From positions 1 through 64,000 of the forward strand of contig NZ_FMDO01000044.1 in assembly GCF_900095305.1 (NCBI RefSeq): a DNA stretch of 64,000 bases. Direction: 5' to 3'. A model generated the notes under the pieces. It had not been told where the DNA came from and made no database searches. It was given only the letters and a program-made list of their open reading frames with translations. This stretch comes from Proteiniborus sp. DW1 (GTDB taxonomy: Bacteria; Bacillota; Clostridia; Tissierellales; Proteiniboraceae). Position 1 is the stretch's first letter, and the number at the start of each line of letters is the position of its first letter. The position numbers and the translations under genes were made by a program. Shown one piece after another: positions 56,016 through 64,000 of the stretch.

Positions 56016-57033
56016 GAGCACAGGCGTAAAGCACAGGGACGGGTAAAGCACAGGGACGGAGTTATTGCTTCATAATCTCCATATTACATTAGGTGATACC
56101 CCTGTCACTCTAGCAAGCTGTCTTGTTGATATCCCCTTGATTTTCAATAGTTCTCTTAGAATTCTTTCCTTTTCTTCTTTAGGTTTATTTTGTATCATAA
56201 TTGACTTCACTTTAAACTTTTGTTCAATTATTTTCATAAGCTCTTCATCAGATAATCTTATTGCTTTTTCTTCAATTTCTAGACACTCATCATCATTATT
56301 CTCTTCAGTATATTTAACAAACTCTTTTATAGCTTTGCTTTTGTCCTCGCTAAACATTTTTAAGACAAATTCCCTATCTGTCAAGCCCTTATCCTCTATA
56401 TATTCTATATAACTACTCCATTTATAATTTTTTATATCTTTTGCTATACCTGCTTTTATCGGATTTTGATGTATGTATCTTAATACAGTGATGAAGTACT
56501 TATCATCTTCTACGGGCTCACTTTTAAAACGATCTTGAAAAAGATTACCTATTCGATGATATTTCCTATTGTACCAATATACATAGCTTCCACAAATACG
56601 TCTCATAATCTGTTCAAGTGGATCTGTTCCTACTTTAAGCAATAGATGAAAATGATTATTCATAAGACAAAAAGCGTATAACTGATATTCACATATTTCT
56701 TTATAATGTGCAAGTGTTTCAATTAATTTATGTCTATCTTCATCATCTAGGAATATAACCTGATGATTTATCCCTCGTAATATTATATGATATATACCAC
56801 TTTCACTTTTTACTCTTGCTTTTCTTGGCACAAACACCACCCTTTTCTAGTATAACATGGGAATTGTTGTAAATCAATCCCACACCCTCTTGCCTCTACT
56901 TGTTTATATATTGGTTTAAAATAAAAAAAGGTTATAATTTTCCAGTTAATAATAACTTATGAAGTTACTAACAATAAAAAATTAAAAATAAAAATGAAGC
57001 AGTAACCCCGTCCCCTTGCTTCACCCTTGCTTC
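56016..57033 (-). mobile_element. REP-flanked RAYT element, intact copy
   Basis: The transposase gene is bounded by REP-like repeats: GAGCACAGG and AGGGACGGAGTTATTGCTTCA at 56016-56073 on its 3' side, and GAAGCAGTAACCCCGTCCCC plus TTGCTTC at 56996-57033 on its 5' side, in inverted orientation. The stop codon of the transposase is inside the 3' repeat. The whole makes a REPtron-like unit. Confidence 0.75.
56070..56831 (-). CDS. REP-associated tyrosine transposase (RAYT, Y1_Tnp family)
   Basis: 253 residues from GTG 56831 (AAGGGTGG upstream); the typical start MPRKARVKSESGIYHIILRG is kept. HUH motif NNHFHLLLKVG and the catalytic tyrosine in YVYWYNRKYHRIGNLFQDRF are intact, with a C-terminal HTH (GISTRQLARVTGVSPNVIWR). 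RAYTs are single-strand tyrosine transposases related to IS200/IS605 TnpA and act on REP sequences. Its stop TGA is the first bases of the REP. It lies between DUF5050 and a lipoprotein gene. Likely active; mobility not shown here. Confidence 0.88.
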   Translation of the reverse strand: MPRKARVKSESGIYHIILRGINHQVIFLDDEDRHKLIETLAHYKEICEYQLYAFCLMNNHFHLLLKVGTDPLEQIMRRICGSYVYWYNRKYHRIGNLFQDRFKSEPVEDDKYFITVLRYIHQNPIKAGIAKDIKNYKWSSYIEYIEDKGLTDREFVLKMFSEDKSKAIKEFVKYTEENNDDECLEIEEKAIRLSDEELMKIIEQKFKVKSIMIQNKPKEEKERILRELLKIKGISTRQLARVTGVSPNVIWRL

Positions 57034-57041
57034 TTACCGTG

Positions 57042-58169
57042 TTATCTTGATTTGAATAAATAAAACCTGTTTTTACTATCCTTAGTATTGATTAATACTC
57101 CTAAATCATCTGAAAAACAAAAATTATTTATTCCACTAGAAACATCACTGAACAATACTAATTGTTCTTTTTCAGTGTCATAAATATATGGTTTTTCATC
57201 ATAATAATTTACCCATGCAACAAATCTATTATTTGACCTAAGATTCGCAATAGATGAATATGTCGATAAAACTGGTTTGTTTTTAATCATATCTGTAATT
57301 TGAAAAAGTGTTGTTTTTGTTGTATGATTTGTTTCTTTGTTTTCAATACAATAAAATCCGTTTTCATTTGCTACAATGTCCTTAAGATCTCTAGTATTGA
57401 TCAGTACTATATTATCATTAGAAACAATATCTTTGAACTTACCCTCGCTGTTTTTTCTGAAAGATGCAACATTTCCATTATAAAGCATGGGGTTTTGAGC
57501 ATCTTCGAACAAAGTTATTAATTTCTGTTCTTCTATTGTATATTCATATAGATTTACTCTTATCTTCCCGTTTGTATCCATGTAAAAGTCATCAAAATAA
57601 ACTTTATCATCAATTAACAAAATGTTGTTTTCGCTTTGAAAATATAAAGCATTTGTATTTGTATCTACAGTATATGAAAAGAACTTTACTAAATCCATCT
57701 TTGTAAAGTTGTAGTAATATAATTGGCAAGTTCTCCAATCATCTTCTGAAAGTTTAACAATCATATAATTATCATTAGAAGTGCAAATCTCAAAATCCAT
57801 ATTTTTATCAATATTAATTAATTTCTTATATCTATCAGTTTCAAAGTTATACATTCCTATTTCATGTATTACAATATTTGGACTTTCTGTATATAAAACG
57901 ACTATTACATTAGATTCGTTATATATTTTACTACAAGACATATTCATACCATTCAATTTTTCAGGTAACATAACTTCTTCAATTTTTAGCACTTCGTTCG
58001 CATCACATATAGGAACATAAATTTCATAAATGCTTTCCACATTTTCATATGAATTAACATTTTGTGAAGTAATATTTTTTACCTCAGAAATATTTTGGTT
58101 ACACGCAATGAGAGAAAAACAAGCTATTAAAGCGAATAAAAATTTTATTAATTTATTTGCTATAGACAT
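57042..58169 (-). CDS. Putative beta-propeller lipoprotein
   Basis: 375 residues, ATG 58169 after AAGGAGG. Signal peptide and lipobox ALIACFSLIACNQNI. The mature protein has repeated short blades of the TolB/DUF5050 type (MYNFETDRYKKLINID, LYEYTIEEQKLITLF, YIYDTEKEQLVLFS). Function unknown; membrane-bound extracellular propeller. It lies 66 bp after a C39-like peptidase gene, with a strong hairpin in between, and may be its cofactor or substrate receptor. Confidence 0.75.
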   Translation of the reverse strand: MSIANKLIKFLFALIACFSLIACNQNISEVKNITSQNVNSYENVESIYEIYVPICDANEVLKIEEVMLPEKLNGMNMSCSKIYNESNVIVVLYTESPNIVIHEIGMYNFETDRYKKLINIDKNMDFEICTSNDNYMIVKLSEDDWRTCQLYYYNFTKMDLVKFFSYTVDTNTNALYFQSENNILLIDDKVYFDDFYMDTNGKIRVNLYEYTIEEQKLITLFEDAQNPMLYNGNVASFRKNSEGKFKDIVSNDNIVLINTRDLKDIVANENGFYCIENKETNHTTKTTLFQITDMIKNKPVLSTYSSIANLRSNNRFVAWVNYYDEKPYIYDTEKEQLVLFSDVSSGINNFCFSDDLGVLINTKDSKNRFYLFKSR

Positions 58170-58195
58170 GTATAAGAACCTCCTTCCATATGAAA

Positions 58196-58226
58196 CCTGA
58201 ACACAGTGAAATACACTGTGTTCAGG
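58196..58226 (-). terminator. Hairpin between C39-like peptidase and lipoprotein genes
   Basis: 13-bp perfect stem (CCTGAACACAGTG 58196-58208 with CACTGTGTTCAGG 58214-58226), 5-nt loop, no T-run. It may reduce read-through or stabilise the upstream message. Confidence 0.5.
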
Positions 58227-58235
58227 TAAGTTACA

Positions 58236-59120
58236 TTACCAAACAATACCTTTTGATTTTGCATAGGCTGCCAACTTAGTAGATGTAATAGAATAATAAG
58301 CAGATATATTATCAGAAAAGCTAACTTCATCTGATTTAGCTGGATCAACAATCCAAATTTCATCACCATCTAACTTATATCCATCAATTGCTAACCAATG
58401 TCCAATTTTTCTTGCAGGATATCCTGGCAGTATACTTTCGTGACCCTTAATGTTCCCATATGATATTCCACATACTACAAGCCCATGATCAGAATCAATT
58501 GTCGAAACAATTCTCCAATCAATATCAGATGCTTCAATATTTGTAGTTCCAGCTTCACCATAAGGATATGGAACATAATAAAATCCTATTTCATCAGTTA
58601 AATAGTTTGGTACAGGAAACTGGTCTCGAGAGTTACCATTAGAAATATACCAAGGACATGAAGAATATCTGTCATATACTTCTTCTGCAATAACTGATTG
58701 GGACTTATTTATATTTTCATAGTCAAGAAGGCTTTTTATTGCAGCATAGCCACACCAATAATCTTTCTCTTGAGGTACTTGATAAATAGCTAACCTTTTC
58801 CCTGAATAAAGTGGAACTAAACTATATTCTGGTTCATTAGCTACTTCATCATAAGTTGCTTTAATTTCACTCAGTATGCTACTTGCAAGTATAGAATTTC
58901 CAGACATTTTTGCTCTGTAATATTCTTTAGCTTTTTGCTCTTTTCTGGCTATCTTAGCAGCATACTCACTATCATACTGAAAATCCCCTATAACTGGAGC
59001 ATAGTCTTCAATTTCATAATTGTCATTTCTTCTATACTCAGTGTTCGCAAACACAACTGGGATTCCAGATGTACTTATTATCATTATCATTAGCAGTATC
59101 GCAATATATCTTTTTATCAC
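58236..59120 (-). CDS. Exported C39-like cysteine peptidase (papain-like fold)
   Basis: 294 residues from GTG 59120, 8 nt after AGGAG; longer frame to 59177 lacks a ribosome site. Signal peptide IAILLMIMIISTSGIPVVFA is followed by a helical propeptide-like region and a C39_2-like domain: catalytic Cys in KDYWCGYAAIKSLLD, His in RKIGHWLAIDGY and Asp in IWIVDPAKSD. It would be active outside the cell. No ABC transporter is fused, unlike bacteriocin-processing C39 proteins. Followed by the propeller lipoprotein. Confidence 0.82.
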   Translation of the reverse strand: MIKRYIAILLMIMIISTSGIPVVFANTEYRRNDNYEIEDYAPVIGDFQYDSEYAAKIARKEQKAKEYYRAKMSGNSILASSILSEIKATYDEVANEPEYSLVPLYSGKRLAIYQVPQEKDYWCGYAAIKSLLDYENINKSQSVIAEEVYDRYSSCPWYISNGNSRDQFPVPNYLTDEIGFYYVPYPYGEAGTTNIEASDIDWRIVSTIDSDHGLVVCGISYGNIKGHESILPGYPARKIGHWLAIDGYKLDGDEIWIVDPAKSDEVSFSDNISAYYSITSTKLAAYAKSKGIVW

Positions 59121-59239
59121 CTTAAACACTCCTCGTATAATATGTTTAAACCCAATTATTTTATGATGTTTAAGCATATTTATTTTTAATACAATTTTTA
59201 ATTGGTATATCCTAATACTACAATAGTATTAAGAATAGT

Positions 59240-59477
59240 TAGCAAAGGATAATTCTTTCACTCCTAGCAAAACCATTTGGTTATTGCTTAAAAAAGCATG
59301 CTTCCTGACTTAGCTGTCACATTCTGCTTACTTCAGTTGCTGCATCTCTTTGATTAGCTCATCAGCAAGATAGTTTTCAAAGATGAATGCTAATAATGCG
59401 AGGTTTCAGTCAGCAGCTAAGATTAGGATATCTCTTTTACTATTTGTTCCCCATTTCATAAGAAAGGTGGTGATTTT
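59240..59477 (+). other. IS110 left-end noncoding region (possible bridge-RNA remnant)
   Basis: About 240 bp ahead of the IS110 ORF without a reading frame. In IS110-group elements such as IS621 this left-end region encodes the bridge RNA that guides the recombinase. Short dyads are visible (GCTTAAAAAAGC, GTCAGCAGC). Ascribing a bridge RNA here is inference. The rest of the gap 59121-59239 shows no gene. Confidence 0.4.
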
Positions 59478-59900
59478 ATGAAGAACAATATTCTTTCAAC
59501 TTTATTCGTAGGTATTGATGTAAGCTCAAAGACTAATGTCTTATGTGCTCTTGATTTTGAAGGCAATAAACTTCTTAACCTAAAGGCTTTAAATAATCAA
59601 CCTGGTACTGAGTCTATCTTAGTTAACATTATTGGTTATTTAGTTTCTAATAACCTAAAATATGTTGTTATTGCCTTGGAATCTACTTCTTTTTACAGTA
59701 CTCACATTGCAAACTTTCTAGCTTCAAATGAAATACTATTAGCATACAAGCCTCTTGTATACTGTCTTAATCCTACAACCATTGCTAATTACAGAAAGTC
59801 ATTTGTTGATATGGATAAGACTGATCCTTTAGGTGCCTATGTTATTGCTGATTTTGCTAGATGTGGAAGAATCACATCTAAACCTTATTACATTAGGTGA
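59478..59900 (+). pseudogene. IS110-family transposase, 3'-truncated
   Basis: 140 codons; ATG 59478 after AAAGGTGG. The DEDD (RuvC-like) N-terminal domain is present: FVGIDVSSKTNVLCALD, VVIALESTSFYS and DMDKTDPLGAYVIADFARCG. After residue 136 the frame runs into RAYT element sequence (YYIR then stop). The serine-containing C-terminal domain is absent, so the protein cannot recombine DNA. Confidence 0.88.
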
Positions 59901-60634
59901 TACCCTGTCACTCTAGCAAGCTGTCTTGTTGATGTCTCCTTGATTTTCAATAGTTCTCTTAGAATTCTTTCCTTTTCTTCTTTAGATTTGTTTTGTATCA
60001 TAATTGGCTTCATTTTATACTTCTGTTCAATTATTTTCATAAGCTATTCATCAGATAATCTTATTGCTTTTTCTTCAATTTCTAGACACTCATCATCATT
60101 ATTCTCTTCAGTATATTTAACAAACTCTATTATAGCTTTGCTTTTGTCCTCGCTAAACATTTTTAAGACAAATTCCCTATCTGTCAAACCCTTATCCTCT
60201 ATATATTCTATATAACTACTCCATTTATAATTTTTTATATCTTTTGCTATACCTGCTTTTATCGGATTTTGATGTATGTATCTTAATACAGTGATGAAGT
60301 ACTTATCATCTTCTACGGGCTCACTTTTAAAACGATCTTGAAAAAGATTACCTATACGCTGATATTTCCTATTGTACCAATAAACATAACTTCCACAAAT
60401 GCGTCTCATAATCTGCTCAAGTGGATCTGTTCCTACTTTAAGCAATAGATGAAAATGATTACTCATGAGACAAAAGGCATATAATTGATATCCACATATT
60501 TCTTTATAATGTGCTAGTGTTTCAATTAATTTATGTCTGTCTTCATTATCTATAAATATATCCTGATGATTTATCCCTCGTAATATTATATGATATATAC
60601 CACTTTCACTTTTTGTTCTTGCTTTTCTTGGGAC
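59886..60634 (-). pseudogene. RAYT transposase copy, broken and fused to IS110
   Basis: Near-identical to the gene at 56070-56831 (roughly 8 differences in the first 196 residues; HUH and tyrosine kept). A GAG-to-TAG nonsense change truncates it at residue 196, and further down one C is lost in a C4 run (ATACCCTGTC against ATACCCCTGTC), so the C-terminal HTH is not made. Its left REP has been lost at the junction with IS110 (59886), while the right REP at 60783-60835 survives. Confidence 0.85.
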
Positions 60635-60782
60635 AAACACCACCCTTTTCTAGTATAACATGGGAATTGTTGTAAATCAATCCCACGCTCTCTTACTTTT
60701 ATATATATTGGGTTAAGATGAAAAAGGTATAATTTTTCGATTAATAATAGTTTGTAAAATTACTAACAACAAAAAATAAAAA

Positions 60783-60835
60783 TGAAGCAGTAACCCCGTC
60801 CCCCTGCTTCAGCAGTAACCCCGTCCCCCTGCTTC
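60783..60835 (-). repeat. REP pair upstream of the broken RAYT copy
   Basis: Two tandem copies of AGCAGTAACCCCGTCCCCCT + GCTTC. Same motif as at 56996-57033. It lies between the RAYT pseudogene and the DUF5050 lipoprotein gene, two bases from the latter's stop. Confidence 0.75.
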
Positions 60836-60836
60836 C

Positions 60837-62720
60837 CTAACCAACATGCTTTTCTATTACATCTTTTATAAAATCGAGATTGGATTTAATCTTCAGCAAA
60901 TCTTCCATTCTGATACCTAAATCTATTATACCTTTAGGAGTAAGTCCTAATAAGTACTCTAAATCATAATACTCTCCATCTTTATTTAGTACTATAAAAT
61001 CTTTCAATGATATTTTATTAGGTATATCTTTGCGCATCAACCACTTAAAAGATGTCGTTTCAATATCCTCGAACAATATATCTTCATCTATCATTGTCAG
61101 GTCAATGAATTTACTTTCATTATCTATGCTCTGGATATAATTATTGGCTTGTAGGTAATCTAAAAAATCCCTAAAATAATCAATTATCTCGATTGCATCA
61201 CTTATTTCCTCTTCATCTATTGTAATAAATTCTTCTTTATTCTCAACTAGAGTTTTATAATACTCTAATCTAAACTTAAGTATATCTAGTTCCTCCATTA
61301 TAATATTTGCATTTGATATTTCATCTGGAGTCATTTTAAATAAATCATCTAAACTATAAAAAAAATTGTCCTCACTTACCACCCCAAAATTACTAAACGG
61401 ATATTTATTTTCTAAAGCTTTTATTGTTAGAAAGTTTAAGTATTCTCCATTATAGTGACCTTTTTGTGAGAAATACTCTATAATTTCTTTGATTTCATCT
61501 ATCTTATTCTTGGCTTCATATTTCTCTTCATCACCAATCGCAGAATATGGTTCAACTAATACTTTAGTTTCTTTTCCATCTAAACTCAATGCATATTGAG
61601 TTCCATATGCAGTATATAAAATCCAATCACCTACAATACTAAATCTGGTGTTGCTATTATCCCTAAACTCAGCGAGAATTTCTCTATTGTTTTTATCTAG
61701 CCTAAAAATTTGCATATCTAAATCATTATTCTTTTCATTAGAAAAATAGATGTTACCATAAAGCCATCCATTTTTTATATTAAAGGTATATAACTCGATA
61801 TCTATAAGCTCTTTTTTCGTAGAATCTTCAATACTTTTTTCTACAATACATGTTTTATCATTTCCTATGTCGTAATATACAATCCTATTATCTAAAGTTG
61901 TTAGGTGTGTTCCTGATATAGGATTCTCTAATACTATTTCATAATTGATTTTATTTTTTTCTAGTTTTTCATTCCTTAAATCATCTCTTTTTATTCGTAT
62001 TATACCACCCTGTGCATATTCTGCTTCGTAACTCACATCTCTTCCATATATATACTTATCATCATAACTAAAGTCCGATATTTCTATATCTAATATTCTT
62101 TGATAATCACTACCGTCTATCCTCATCCTAGAAAATGCTGTAGCTAGATAAGAGCCTGGTGAACCATGATATCCAATTCCTTGACCTTTCTTATTCAAAT
62201 ATTCATTGAAATATACCCACCCATCTATATAAATAAAATTAAACATTCTATGTTCATCATTTATTTTTCTTCTATCTGTTCCATCTGTTCTTATTTTATA
62301 AAAAGTCCTAAAATCTGAGTTATTAATATAATATATCCAATCATCTTTAACAAAAATATTAGATGCAGAATCATTTGACAGCTTTGTCACCCCAGTAGCA
62401 TCTTCTTTCATTTTATATAATTCACCTATTTCTAAAGTATCCCCATAGTTCATTTTTTTTCTACGGCTAAAATAAATCCATCCATTATCATAATATGCAA
62501 CACCCCCACCATTGCTTAGAAAACTATTAACCTGACTTGTAATTACTTTTTCTTCTTCAACATCCTTTATCTCTATAATAGGATCAACTTCATATGTCTT
62601 TAAAGTCTCATTTACAGATTTTGAGCTGTTGCAACTAACAATGCTAAAACTTGGCAAAAATATTAAAATTATCAAAACAAATAATTTATGACCTCTATTT
62701 TTAGGATTATTAAAATACAT
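60837..62720 (-). CDS. DUF5050-type propeller lipoprotein with repeated C-terminal domain
   Basis: 627 residues from ATG 62720 (AGGAAGG 6-9 nt upstream). Signal peptide and lipobox IFLPSFSIVSCNSSK. Residues about 50-390 form propeller blades (GWIYFSRRKKMNY, KIRTDGTDRRKINDE, WVYFNEYL, SRMRIDGSDYQRILD). The last 240 residues are helical with two copies of a short motif, NFFYSLDDLFKMTPDEI and EYYDLEYLLGLTPKGIIDLG, which also occurs once in the M23 peptidase just upstream. The function of the propeller and of this tail is unknown; location is the cell surface. Confidence 0.75.
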   Translation of the reverse strand: MYFNNPKNRGHKLFVLIILIFLPSFSIVSCNSSKSVNETLKTYEVDPIIEIKDVEEEKVITSQVNSFLSNGGGVAYYDNGWIYFSRRKKMNYGDTLEIGELYKMKEDATGVTKLSNDSASNIFVKDDWIYYINNSDFRTFYKIRTDGTDRRKINDEHRMFNFIYIDGWVYFNEYLNKKGQGIGYHGSPGSYLATAFSRMRIDGSDYQRILDIEISDFSYDDKYIYGRDVSYEAEYAQGGIIRIKRDDLRNEKLEKNKINYEIVLENPISGTHLTTLDNRIVYYDIGNDKTCIVEKSIEDSTKKELIDIELYTFNIKNGWLYGNIYFSNEKNNDLDMQIFRLDKNNREILAEFRDNSNTRFSIVGDWILYTAYGTQYALSLDGKETKVLVEPYSAIGDEEKYEAKNKIDEIKEIIEYFSQKGHYNGEYLNFLTIKALENKYPFSNFGVVSEDNFFYSLDDLFKMTPDEISNANIIMEELDILKFRLEYYKTLVENKEEFITIDEEEISDAIEIIDYFRDFLDYLQANNYIQSIDNESKFIDLTMIDEDILFEDIETTSFKWLMRKDIPNKISLKDFIVLNKDGEYYDLEYLLGLTPKGIIDLGIRMEDLLKIKSNLDFIKDVIEKHVG

Positions 62721-62753
62721 GTCCATCCTTCCTTCTGATTTCATTTTTTACAG

Positions 62754-62790
62754 GTATGTCCAAAAACCTAAATTAGATTTTTGGACATAC
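62754..62790 (-). terminator. Hairpin between M23 peptidase and propeller lipoprotein genes
   Basis: 13-bp perfect stem (GTATGTCCAAAAA 62754-62766 with TTTTTGGACATAC 62778-62790) around an 11-nt loop, located 33 bp after the peptidase stop. Partial terminator or attenuator between co-oriented genes. Confidence 0.5.
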
Positions 62791-62822
62791 TTATTCTAAT
62801 TATTTACAGGTAATTATTTGAT

Positions 62823-63674
62823 TTATTTCAAGTAATTACTTATAATCCTTAATTTGTTAAGGTCCGACTCGAAAATCATTTCCTTTACATAATCATCTGT
62901 AATAAGCACGTTTATATCTTCTTTAGAAATCCCTAATTTAGCAATTTCGATTTGTGTTAGTTTTAAAAGATCCTCAACTCCATAAAAGTTACCTTTTCTA
63001 TCAAAGACACCTAATGATTGGAAACTGATATTAGGGTAATAAATTAACGGGTCACGTGCGGCATTATTACTAGGATTTTTTTCGTCCATGGAACTTATAT
63101 CTCTGATTTCAAAATGTAAATGTACACCTGTAGATCCTCCTGTAGTTCCCATAGTTCCAAGTTTAGCGCCACGATTTACATTAGCTCCAGCTGTTACCGA
63201 AATAGTGTCGAGATGAGCATATCTGGACTGTCTTAGCAAAGTTATTGTTACATCCATTGGCTTAATGCCTTTTGAATTTGTTCCCTTATCATCTTCAGAA
63301 TAACTTTCTGGCTCAATACCAATATAGGTTTTTTCAATCTCTGAATTTAAATATACTACATTCCCATAGGTTCCAATGCTTCTAGCCTCCATTACTTTCC
63401 CTGCTGCAATTGCACTTATCTTGTCCCCTTTAACTTTTGCTTTAACAGGTGCGACATCTACCCCGTAATGCATTGCTCCCCCTCTCATTCCAAAATGCGA
63501 GTTAATTTTTGTCGAAGTAGTAGGCCAAATTATATCATAATAGATACCACCATAATTTTGAGGTTCTACATCATTTAATGTCTCTTGCCCAATCTTAATA
63601 TTTTCTTCAAGTGCAAAAGCCACACTACTAATCGTCATTAAACAGACAAGTATAAAACAAAAGCCTCTTTTCAT
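62823..63674 (-). CDS. Secreted M23 (LytM-type) metallopeptidase with extra C-terminal domain
   Basis: 283 residues, ATG 63674 after AAGGAGG. Signal peptide GFCFILVCLMTISSVAFA. The LytM zinc motifs are HYGVDVAPV (His/Asp) and VHLHFEIRD (HxH), with an insertion of about 35 residues between the GNVVYLNSEI strand and RYAHLD. After residue 215 comes a short tail with GNFYGVEDLLKLTQIEIAKL, the same motif repeated twice in the next gene's lipoprotein. It cleaves peptidoglycan peptide bridges. First gene of the pair. Confidence 0.87.
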   Translation of the reverse strand: MKRGFCFILVCLMTISSVAFALEENIKIGQETLNDVEPQNYGGIYYDIIWPTTSTKINSHFGMRGGAMHYGVDVAPVKAKVKGDKISAIAAGKVMEARSIGTYGNVVYLNSEIEKTYIGIEPESYSEDDKGTNSKGIKPMDVTITLLRQSRYAHLDTISVTAGANVNRGAKLGTMGTTGGSTGVHLHFEIRDISSMDEKNPSNNAARDPLIYYPNISFQSLGVFDRKGNFYGVEDLLKLTQIEIAKLGISKEDINVLITDDYVKEMIFESDLNKLRIISNYLK

Positions 63675-64000
63675 TTTTGCCCCTCCTTAGTTTATTGTTT
63701 TATCAAATTATTAGCAACTTACTAGGTATTGAAATTAAAGCTATTTGATTGTTAGCATAATAGAATATACAACTTGTTTTATGTAGTAATATGAACGATG
63801 CTTCTTAAGCGTTAATAACAATTAAAAATACTTACTTCCATTCCCAACGGAATCACCCTCTTAAAATCCAATTATAAAGTTCAAGAAGCTAAGAAACTGT
63901 GTTATTGCTTAAACTATTTTAAGCCCACCGGTAAGCTTAGTTAAATGGTAACATTTATTCCATCATTTGTTAACGCCTAAAGCAAATGTATTTGGTGAAG
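63675..64000. other. Noncoding tail, no gene recognised
   Basis: 326 bases up to the window edge. AT-rich, with a small dyad (GCTTAAACTATTTTAAGC at about 63908-63925) and the peptidase ribosome site and likely promoter near 63690-63760. No open frame or family is recognised; it may be the end of a further mobile element. Confidence 0.3.

Overview
The window looks like a chromosomal segment of an AT-rich, low-GC Gram-positive anaerobe of the class Clostridia (Tissierellales/Peptostreptococcales-like; inferred from gene content and strong AGGAGG-type ribosome binding sites). Supporting markers are GerMN, WhiA, RapZ/YvcK, DnaE next to pfkA-pyk, an FprA flavodiiron protein, tryptophanase, meso-diaminopimelate dehydrogenase and MtaA/CmuA-like methyltransferases. 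No rRNA or tRNA gene and no CRISPR array was recognised.

Region by region. (1) 1-8.7 kb is an accessory, defence-like island of two convergent transcription units that meet at a bidirectional terminator. The plus-strand unit has a tandem-XRE regulator (5' end outside the window), an ImmA/IrrE-type metalloprotease carrying zinc ribbons, and a 950-residue protein with an Mrr-like nuclease joined to an SF2 helicase. The minus-strand unit has an XRE regulator and two different DNA methyltransferases (DPPY with a Zn ribbon, and SPPY). Together they read as an unusual restriction-modification-like system. (2) 8.7-19.4 kb holds rlmD, a GerMN protein, fprA, a three-part SsuABC/TauABC-like ABC importer with a corrinoid-type methyltransferase gene under a good promoter and an upstream cre box, an iron-sulfur aldo/keto reductase and a thioesterase. 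(3) 19.5-37.5 kb is a housekeeping block: pyk, pfkA, dnaE, an HD-GYP protein split in two frames, HPr, whiA, a Nudix hydrolase, and then rapZ, yvcK, PHP and murB. The usual rapZ-yvcK-whiA neighbourhood is interrupted by about 5 kb carrying an M42 peptidase, a Rad52-like small protein, tnaA and an unassigned TIM-barrel protein. (4) 37.7-45 kb is accessory: an orphan sugar-binding protein, a decayed nucleoside hydrolase, an ABC exporter/immunity-like cassette with a small secreted protein, and a REP-like repeat array. (5) 45-51.6 kb is a complete aspartate-to-lysine operon (lysA-lysC-asd-dapA-dapB-ddh) behind a lysine riboswitch and terminator. (6) 51.7-64 kb is accessory: an intact nucleoside hydrolase, DUF1062 and CD3324-type genes that share a duplicated leader dyad, and a row of secreted proteins (beta-propellers, a C39-like peptidase, an M23 peptidase) invaded by REP-associated tyrosine transposase (RAYT) elements and an IS110 fragment.

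Most notable for follow-up: the two-methyltransferase/helicase-nuclease island; the family of GGGACGG repeats with one intact RAYT, one chimeric broken copy and one internally deleted derivative; a short C-terminal domain repeated in the M23 peptidase and in a neighbouring propeller lipoprotein; the ABC cassette with a small secreted partner; and two near-identical dyads ahead of the DUF1062 and CD3324 genes. All calls come from reading the sequence; no database search was possible.
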